Source of the DNA: Hamiltosporidium magnivora
Taxonomy: Eukaryota > Microsporidia > Dubosqiidae
DNA length: 13,099 nt
Direction: 5' to 3'
NCBI GenBank assembly: GCA_004325065.1
Contig: PITI01000391.1
Location: forward strand, 1 to 13,099
Part shown: positions 7,975 through 13,099 of the stretch, one piece after another
Numbering within the stretch: position 1 is the stretch's first letter
How the letters are laid out: each line of letters starts with the position of its first letter
Translations under genes and position numbers: made by a program
Notes under the pieces: model-generated
Database searches by the model: none
Seen by the model: only the letters and a program-made list of their open reading frames with translations
Told to the model about the DNA's origin: nothing

Positions 7975-7980
7975 CCCTCC
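7975..7980 (+). promoter_or_regulatory. C-rich start-proximal motif
   Basis: CCCTCC stands out in an A-tract four bases before the ATG at 7985. CCC- or GGG-like motifs just upstream of start codons have been described in microsporidian genes, and this one supports the chosen start. The other two genes here lack it. Confidence 0.4.
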
Positions 7981-7984
7981 TAAC

Positions 7985-10603
7985 ATGGAAAACATCGGTA
8001 TAGATATCGGAACATTTAAAACTGTAATTTCTTCTTCTCACGAAAAAGGAAGAATAATTTACGACGAACTTTCAAAGCGGTCATTTCCCACAGCCATACA
8101 ACTTACATCTCCAAAACGAAGATTCGGCAATTTAGTTATTCAGTCACGAATAAAAATTAACAAATTGTTTACCGCCGACCTCACCGACCAACACAATCTA
8201 ACACACACAAACATGTTTCTTCAATACTGTCGCCGACTCATTGCACACACAACACCCACCACAAACATAACACTTTCTATTCCATACACCTTCACAGACA
8301 TACACAAACGTACAATTCTTTCTCTTTTTTCACATCCCACCTCCACAGTCACTCTCATACAAGACACAACAGCCACTGCATTAGCAAGTTTACTTAAAAT
8401 TGAAAAAAAATCAAAATTTTTAAATATTATAGACCTTGGATACTCCAAAACCACATCTTCCTCCTTTACACTTACCTCCTCACTAACTCCTACATACCTC
8501 TCTGGTATACCAATAGCTTCTAAAGATATAGATAAAGCTACATTATCATACCTCTCTATAAAATACCCATCCATTATAAATCATACACATCGTATAGATA
8601 TAGATTATATGAAAACACTTTTAAATTCCACACCCACAGTACAAATGTGTATTGAATTACCAGAAACATCTCAAAATATAGAAATATCACAACAAGAATA
8701 TGAAGAAGCAAATAAAGAAGTTTTATTAAATTTAGAAGAATTCTTTTTTAATTACCAACAACACATCATTAAGACAAGTAATAGTTTAGAAGATGATGAG
8801 GATATTGAAGGGGGTGTTAATAATAACGGTAGTAAATTAGAGGGTGTTAATAATAACGGTAGTAAACAACAGGGTGTTAATGACACTACAAATGAACAAC
8901 AGGGTGTTAACAATACTAATGACACTACTAATGAACAAGACCCTGTTAATAACACTACTAATGAACAAGACCCTCTTATCAATAATAACAATCCCTCTAT
9001 AATTGTTGTTGGTGGTAACAGTAACAACTATTTGATAAGAAAAATTCTTACAAAATATTTCAAAGTTTCTTTTAATTTAAACGCAGACGAGTCAGTATCT
9101 AACGGGTCAGCATTTTCTACCTTTTTTTATTCTCCATTTTCTTTATCAAAAGTAACTTATAAAGATATTTTATATAACACTATATTTATAGATAACCAAG
9201 TACTTTTTAAAAGTGGTACTCTTATACCTTCACCACCTCTTAAAGTTACTTATAAAAAGAAAAATAATTTTAGTGTTTTTTTAAAAGATAACAATGATAA
9301 AATAGGAAGTGTTAGTGTTTTTCTTAAAGAAGACAAAACAGTAGAAGTTAGTTTATTTATAGGATTGGATAGAAATGGTATTGTAAGAGTAGAGAAAGTA
9401 GAAATTAATAATAAAGAGATAGATGAGTCAAAGGGTAGTGTATGTGGTGGTGTATGTGAGAATGTATGTGAGAATGTAGAAGGTGAGAATACTAGAGATA
9501 ATAATACTAAAGATAATACTAAAGACAATACAAATGACAAGGATGATGGTTCTATTATAAATTCTTACAAATTCGAGGTAAGTGGATTAAATCAAGATTA
9601 TATAAAGATAGCTTTAGAAGAAGAATTAAAATGTAGAAAAAAAGAAGAAGAATATGAAATAATAGGAAATATGAGAAATGGATTGGAAATGGGAATAAAA
9701 AAATTATTACAAAGAATAGAGGTATTAGGTGTGGAGGGAGAGGGAAGAGGAATGGTTGGAGTGGTAGAAGAAATAAAGGAAGATTTAGGTTTTATGGAGT
9801 TGAGTGGAAGTGTGGAGGAAGAAAACAAATTAAATGAAGAAATTCGAATAAAATTAAAAAATGTGGATGATTTGTTGAGAGGAATAGAAGAAGAAAAATA
9901 TAAAAAAATAAATGAAATTTTGATGGAAGCAGAGGGAGTGGTTAGAGAAGCAGAGAGTGTTAAGGGAGATGTAGGGTTAGGGTTGGTTCTTTATAAATTA
10001 AAAGGTGGGTGTTTTAGAATGAGAAAAGTTTTAAGTGAATTTGAAAATATTGATGTTTTGTTTGGAGAGACAGTGGATTGTAGGATTGAGAAGGAAGTTA
10101 GAGAAATGATAGGCAAAGTAAGAAGTGAAATAATAAGAAGAAAAGAGGAAATAGAAAGGGAAAGGATTGAGAGGGAGAAGGAAGAGAGAGAGAAGAAGGA
10201 GAAGAAGGATAGTGAGAGTGTGAAGAATGCTGAGAGGAAGGAGGAGAAGAGCGACAAACAAAAGATGGAGGAAGAAGGTAGGAAGAATTGCGAAAGGAAG
10301 GAGGAGAAGGGTGACAAACAGAAGATGGAGGAAGAAGGTAGGAAGGATGGTGAGAGGAAGGAGGAGAAGGGTGACAAACAGAATATTGAGGAAGAAGAGA
10401 GGGACCAACCTAAGACAGAGGTAGAGAATATGGAGGGTGAGACAGAGTGTGTTATTGTAGAGGAAGTGATAGAGGAGGTAACAGTAGAAGAACAGGATGT
10501 TAATGATAATAAGGAAGGTATTGAGAATAAAACCTTTAATGATAATAATTTTATAAAAGAAGATCAAAGGAAAGATAAAAAGGTTAAAGAAGGAGAAGAA
10601 TGA
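7985..10603 (+). CDS. Hsp110/Sse1-like chaperone (Hsp70 superfamily nucleotide exchange factor), 872 residues
   Basis: Hsp110 proteins act in the cytosol as exchange factors for Hsp70 and hold unfolded proteins. The N-terminal ATPase domain is recognisable: phosphate-1 motif GIDIGTFKTVIS (5-16), ELSKRSFPTAIQL (28-40), QDTTATALASL (126-136), phosphate-2 IIDLGYSKTTSS (148-159), adenosine motif IIVVGGNSNN (339-348) and NADESVSNGSAF (366-377). Phosphate-2 lacks the Hsp70 DLGGGTFD, as in Sse1, which favours Hsp110 over a canonical Hsp70. A beta-type substrate domain follows (about 390-475), then an Asn/Asp-rich linker (476-524), a helical region (535-720) and a highly charged E/K/R tail with 20-residue repeats. 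Residues 277-329 are GVNN-type repeats inserted in the ATPase domain. No signal peptide argues against the ER paralogue Lhs1/Grp170. The start has a heat-shock element, a TATA-like box and a C-rich motif just upstream. Translation ends with TGATAA. Confidence 0.85.
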   Translation: MENIGIDIGTFKTVISSSHEKGRIIYDELSKRSFPTAIQLTSPKRRFGNLVIQSRIKINKLFTADLTDQHNLTHTNMFLQYCRRLIAHTTPTTNITLSIPYTFTDIHKRTILSLFSHPTSTVTLIQDTTATALASLLKIEKKSKFLNIIDLGYSKTTSSSFTLTSSLTPTYLSGIPIASKDIDKATLSYLSIKYPSIINHTHRIDIDYMKTLLNSTPTVQMCIELPETSQNIEISQQEYEEANKEVLLNLEEFFFNYQQHIIKTSNSLEDDEDIEGGVNNNGSKLEGVNNNGSKQQGVNDTTNEQQGVNNTNDTTNEQDPVNNTTNEQDPLINNNNPSIIVVGGNSNNYLIRKILTKYFKVSFNLNADESVSNGSAFSTFFYSPFSLSKVTYKDILYNTIFIDNQVLFKSGTLIPSPPLKVTYKKKNNFSVFLKDNNDKIGSVSVFLKEDKTVEVSLFIGLDRNGIVRVEKVEINNKEIDESKGSVCGGVCENVCENVEGENTRDNNTKDNTKDNTNDKDDGSIINSYKFEVSGLNQDYIKIALEEELKCRKKEEEYEIIGNMRNGLEMGIKKLLQRIEVLGVEGEGRGMVGVVEEIKEDLGFMELSGSVEEENKLNEEIRIKLKNVDDLLRGIEEEKYKKINEILMEAEGVVREAESVKGDVGLGLVLYKLKGGCFRMRKVLSEFENIDVLFGETVDCRIEKEVREMIGKVRSEIIRRKEEIERERIEREKEEREKKEKKDSESVKNAERKEEKSDKQKMEEEGRKNCERKEEKGDKQKMEEEGRKDGERKEEKGDKQNIEEEERDQPKTEVENMEGETECVIVEEVIEEVTVEEQDVNDNKEGIENKTFNDNNFIKEDQRKDKKVKEGEE
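8813..8971 (+). repeat. In-frame 30-bp repeats (GVNN type) in the ATPase domain
   Basis: Five units start at 8813, 8843, 8873, 8903 and 8942. Four are 30 bp and the fourth is 39 bp. Each begins (G/C)(G/C)TGTTAA and encodes 10 residues (13 for the long unit): GVNNNGSKLE, GVNNNGSKQQ, GVNDTTNEQQ, GVNNTNDTTNEQD, PVNNTTNEQD. The insertion sits between the helix ending near residue 262 and the adenosine-motif strand at 339, a surface loop position, so the fold could tolerate it. The units keep frame and are polar and probably disordered. Confidence 0.9.
9443..9547 (+). repeat. Short coding repeats in the substrate-domain linker
   Basis: GTATGTGAGAAT is repeated in tandem (VCENVCEN, residues 490-497) after a related VCGG. 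It is followed by ACTAAAGATAAT-type units giving NTKDNTKDNTND (510-518 region). They lie in the linker after the beta-type substrate domain, where Hsp110 proteins carry a long acidic loop. The cluster of three cysteines in a low-complexity segment is unusual. Confidence 0.7.
10232..10404 (+). repeat. 60-bp tandem coding repeats in the C-terminal tail
   Basis: Three units of 60 bp start at 10232, 10292 and 10352. The third decays after about 50 bp. Each encodes 20 residues of the form ERKEEK(S/G)DKQKMEEEGRK, beginning at residue 750. Very few base differences between units indicate recent duplication. The product would extend a charged, probably helical tail. Confidence 0.9.
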
Positions 10604-10612
10604 TAAATAACT

Positions 10613-10812
10613 AAAGGGGTTTTATTTTTATGTAATTCTATTATATTATAAAGGGTGTTAATTATTATATGGTAAAAACTTTTAAATAAAGGCGTTTTAT
10701 TTTTATGTAATTCTATTATATTATAAAGGGTTTTAATTATCATATAGCTAATGTATTAAAAATAAAGGGGTTTTAATAACCCATATAATAATAGAGAATT
10801 AATACCTTTTAG
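10613..10812 (+). repeat. 75-bp tandem repeat downstream of the Hsp110-like gene
   Basis: Units start at 10613, 10688 and 10764. The first two are nearly identical, each beginning AAAGG(G/C)GTTTTATTTTTATG and containing AAAGGG(T/T)(G/T)TTAATTAT further on. The third keeps only the first part, AAAGGGGTTTTAATAACCC. AATAAA at 10685-10690, 82 bp after the stop, falls inside the array and could serve as the chaperone's poly(A) signal. Confidence 0.85.
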
Positions 10813-10848
10813 AAACAACAAAAAAAAATATTTTAATAGAATAAAACT

Positions 10849-11222
10849 AAACCCTTTAATTACCTTAATGTTAACTAAAACCCTTTAATTACTAATGCTG
10901 TTAACTAAACCCCTTTAATTACTAATACTGTTAATTAAAACCCTTTAATTACTAATACTGTTAACTAAACCCCTTTAATTACTAATACTGTTAACTAAAC
11001 CCCTTTAATTACTAATACTGTTAACTAAAACCCTTTAATTACCTAACCTATTCTCAACTTCTTTAATTACCTACCACTATTCTTAACACCCTTTTAATTA
11101 CTTATAGTGTTAACTAAAACCCTCTCTTTAAATGCCACCATTAGCAACACCCCTTTATTCATCTTAGTTTATACTAAGATCCCTTTATACCATCCTCTTT
11201 ATACTAGCACCCCTTTATTCAT
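10849..11222 (+). repeat. 30-bp minisatellite, decaying towards the membrane-protein gene
   Basis: Six units (10849, 10878, 10908, 10938, 10968, 10998) of 29-30 bp follow the consensus AA(A/C)CCCTTTAATTACTAAT, then ACTGTTAACTA. From 11028 on the units become irregular but keep a CCCTTTA core about every 30 bp (for example 11152, 11181 and 11211). The plus strand is rich in C and nearly lacks G. The last copies abut the stop codon of the convergent minus-strand gene. The nearly identical central units indicate recent expansion. Confidence 0.9.
11214..11219 (-). promoter_or_regulatory. Candidate poly(A) signal of the membrane-protein gene
   Basis: AATAAA on the minus strand lies five bases beyond the TAA stop. 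It is part of a 19-bp repeat, TAAGATGAATAAAGGGGTG, that also occurs at about 11149-11167. Stop codon and poly(A) signal thus both come from repeat sequence. Confidence 0.4.
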
Positions 11223-11223
11223 C

Positions 11224-12114
11224 TTACTTTATTTCTTCACTGTTAATTTTAATGTATCTCTTCTTAACATACTGTTGGTACATTTTAACAGTCGAAGTAA
11301 AAACAAGACCAGCCAAAAGAAAAACAATTCCACCCAACAAAGCTCTCAACCCAAAATCTCTAGAAATTTCTTCTTCTGACTGTATAACCTCTTTAGGAAC
11401 AACATGTTCAGAGACATTAAGATTTACAATTTTTCTTTTACCGTCTTGTAAAATACGTTTTCTTATAACAATGACTTCTTTATATTTATGAGGATCAAAT
11501 AGAGGAGAATGCATATTTTGAATTGTATTGGTTATTTTATTGTTTAAATCAACAGAAACATCATCAAACTCGTGGTGGAGAAGGTTTGTGAGGTTTTTAG
11601 GTGAAGTTTTGACTTTTCCTTGTGTAATGGATTTATGAAGAGAATTGTGAGAATTTAAAGATTTTTCGTTTTCTAAATTTGTAGATAAAGAATAATCGCG
11701 CTTGTCCTGTGACTCAAATGGATCTGAAGAAGGAACAGGCATGTCGTATTTGCCTTGTACTTTTTCCTCGGTAAATTGCTTACTCATCAAATTTTTATTA
11801 AAAAATTTCGAAGAAAAATTGTTGGGTTTTGTAGAGGAACTGGTATTTTTGTTGAAAGGTAAATATTTTTGTGATAATTTACTTCCTTTATTGTATTCTT
11901 CGTCATCGGTATCACCAGAATACGGTTTATACCTCGGAATAGAAGAATAGTCAGGTGTAATCTTTTCAATTTCATTATCTTCAAATGTATCCTGTGAATA
12001 TGTGGTATTGTCACTACTGTCTTCAATAGTATGACTTAAATACAGTGGTGGTGGCTGTATTGCAGTGGTAAATAAAATGTAGAAAAATGAGTAAAAATTT
12101 AGAAATATTTTCAT
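11224..12114 (-). CDS. Predicted type I membrane protein, 296 residues, unknown family
   Basis: I do not recognise this protein. Residues 1-19 (MKIFLNFYSFFYILFTTAI) are a hydrophobic signal peptide. Residues 20-250 are polar, Ser/Asn/Asp/Lys-rich and probably largely disordered, with a more structured stretch at about 205-245 (HKYKEVIVIRKRILQDGKRK). Residues 255-276 form one transmembrane helix with a G-rich face (GGIVFLLAGL), followed by a 20-residue tail starting YQQYVKKRY that is basic, as expected for the cytosolic side. The predicted topology is a large lumenal or surface part, one helix and a short cytosolic tail. Mature cysteines are absent. The ATG at 12114 is the only reasonable start. 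It converges with the chaperone gene across a repeat-filled gap. The surface or secretory location is inferred from topology only. Confidence 0.8.
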   Translation of the reverse strand: MKIFLNFYSFFYILFTTAIQPPPLYLSHTIEDSSDNTTYSQDTFEDNEIEKITPDYSSIPRYKPYSGDTDDEEYNKGSKLSQKYLPFNKNTSSSTKPNNFSSKFFNKNLMSKQFTEEKVQGKYDMPVPSSDPFESQDKRDYSLSTNLENEKSLNSHNSLHKSITQGKVKTSPKNLTNLLHHEFDDVSVDLNNKITNTIQNMHSPLFDPHKYKEVIVIRKRILQDGKRKIVNLNVSEHVVPKEVIQSEEEISRDFGLRALLGGIVFLLAGLVFTSTVKMYQQYVKKRYIKINSEEIK

Positions 12115-12137
12115 TTTTGTTTTTCTTTTTTTCTTAG

Positions 12138-12149
12138 TTTTTTATATTT
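12138..12149 (-). promoter_or_regulatory. TATA-like motif of the membrane-protein gene
   Basis: AAATATAAAAAA on the coding strand ends 24 bp before the ATG. It is identical to the 12-mer before the secreted-protein gene (5602-5613). The spacing resembles that of the TATA-like box of the chaperone gene (21 bp). Confidence 0.35.
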
Positions 12150-12301
12150 CTTTTGAGTTACATAAGTGTTTCACTATGAAACTTTTGATTGTAATAAATT
12201 GGTTTCAAAATTATTTATAAAATATTTTATAATTTAATTTATAGTTTATTTTTCATAATAATATCTTTTAAACTCACTATGGTTTATTTTAATTTATCTA
12301 A

Positions 12302-12408
12302 GAGTTTATTTTTAAAGTTTATATAATTTATTTGAGTTTATTTTTAAAGTATTATATATTTTATTTTTATGGTATTCTATAATTTATTTAAGAGTTTATT
12401 TTTAAAGT
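12302..12408 (+). repeat. Dispersed 17-bp repeat, three copies
   Basis: GAGTTTATTTTTAAAGT occurs exactly at 12302-12318, 12334-12350 and 12392-12408, with related TTTATTTTTA pieces between. The rest of 12150-12549 is AT-rich sequence in which I see no gene. Confidence 0.7.
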
Positions 12409-12549
12409 TATTTTATTTTCTAATTTCCTTAAATATAATATAATAAATTATTAAAATAACCCCTCAAATAGTATTTTACCTTGAACATAAAAAAGGTTTA
12501 GAGATTTTAAAAGATTACATGTTTATAATTATTTTTATAGGAATTTTAA

Positions 12550-13077
12550 AGAAAATTTAGAAACTATTTTTCTAATTTTTATGAAATTAAAATGTGTTTG
12601 ACTATTTTTAAGAGATTAACATGGTTATGGATTTTAGTAGATAATTGCTCTCATAACACTGCATTAGAATTCTTTAGATACTTACATTCAAAAGCTTTTC
12701 ATCTTTAAAATGTTGAGAAATTCGTTTCATAGTGAAGAGGTTGCCTTTGTGCTCGTATATTACTTTTGTCTAAAGTGTGTTATTGTAGTTTGAAACATTT
12801 TTTAAGAACTTTCAAAACCAGCGGAATTCCTACTTACTCTACACTTACCGAACCCAATAAAGTCTCCATTAAGATATATATTGGCAACTTAGATAAGGCC
12901 TATCTAGACAGAGCAATGTCATATTAACAGATATAACCTGCTATTTAGATTTCCCAGTTTTGTAAAGGTTTTTATTTTTATATTTTATCCAAGCGCCAAG
13001 TCTTCTAACCCGAAGAGCAAAGCCATTTCCATGCTTTTACATAGCAATTACCTACAAATTAGTCCGGATCTCTGATC
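12550..13077 (+). pseudogene. Decayed plus-strand coding tract, unassigned
   Basis: Protein-like runs follow each other with frame changes. 12550-12705 is open for 52 codons, including TWLWILVDNCSHNTALEFFR, and ends in TAA. From 12710 (ATG) another frame reads MLRNSFHSEEVAFVLVYYFC up to a TGA. In the same frame, after more stops, a run open to about 13069 includes NPKSKAISMLLHSNYLQISP. A third frame, 12736-12924, is open for 63 codons and includes TEPNKVSIKIYIGNLDKAYL. GC rises noticeably from about 12810. The minus strand also yields peptide-like runs (IYLNGDFIGFGKCRVSRNSA), so the orientation is uncertain. Probably a gene or mobile-element remnant cut by the window edge. No family was recognised. 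Confidence 0.3.
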
Positions 13078-13099
13078 TAGTTACATAAAAAACTACAAA

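Noticed and set aside
8221..10567. Several long antisense and alternate-frame open stretches within the chaperone gene
   Set aside because: They follow from the extreme strand bias and repeats of the real gene. They read as low-complexity Ser/Leu/Phe or Arg strings and overlap a strongly supported coding frame.
7985..10603. Canonical Hsp70 or ER-resident Lhs1/Grp170
   Set aside because: The DLGGGTFD motif is missing, the tail is long and there is no signal peptide. Hsp110/Sse1 is the better fit.
12168..12736. 13-bp inverted repeat, TTCACTATGAAAC (12170-12182) and its complement (12724-12736)
   Set aside because: The two arms lie about 540 bp apart with no element-like content between them. 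One short match of this kind may be chance.

Overview
The window looks like a piece of a microsporidian nuclear genome, most likely of the Hamiltosporidium type. The grounds are very low GC outside genes, three intronless protein genes with promoter-like motifs within about 25-50 bp of the ATG, a very divergent Hsp110-class chaperone containing GVNN-type 10-residue repeats, and remnants of non-LTR retroelements. The assignment to a genus is inference from style and memory of that genome; no search was run.

Layout. 1-4250 is gene-poor. It holds many short, protein-like but broken plus-strand fragments, including a reverse-transcriptase remnant with a mutated FADD box (3080-3522), and one sharply bounded GC-rich island (2521-2705). 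4309-5601 (minus) encodes an unrecognised 430-residue secreted protein. 5614-7680 is intergenic with a second retroelement remnant (6763-7035) and a GC-elevated fragment (7116-7301). 7691-7905 is a 37-bp tandem array. 7914-7980 is a compact promoter with a heat-shock element, a TATA-like box and a C-rich motif. 7985-10603 (plus) encodes the Hsp110-like chaperone. 10613-11222 is a repeat-filled intergenic stretch with a 75-bp unit and a 30-bp minisatellite. 11224-12114 (minus) encodes a predicted type I membrane protein. 12115-13099 is AT-rich, then shifts to a decayed coding tract at higher GC.

The three genes do not form an obvious pathway. The chaperone is cytosolic, while the other two enter the secretory route. 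The chaperone and membrane-protein genes converge on the repeat-filled interval, which reaches the stop codon of the membrane-protein gene. The chaperone gene shows its own regulation (a 5-bp-phased heat-shock element next to the start), in-frame repeat expansion inside the ATPase domain, and a marked reversal of strand composition along its length. The strongest leads are the heat-shock element, the shared repeat motif inside and outside the gene, the GC-rich island of unknown nature, and the retroelement remnants.
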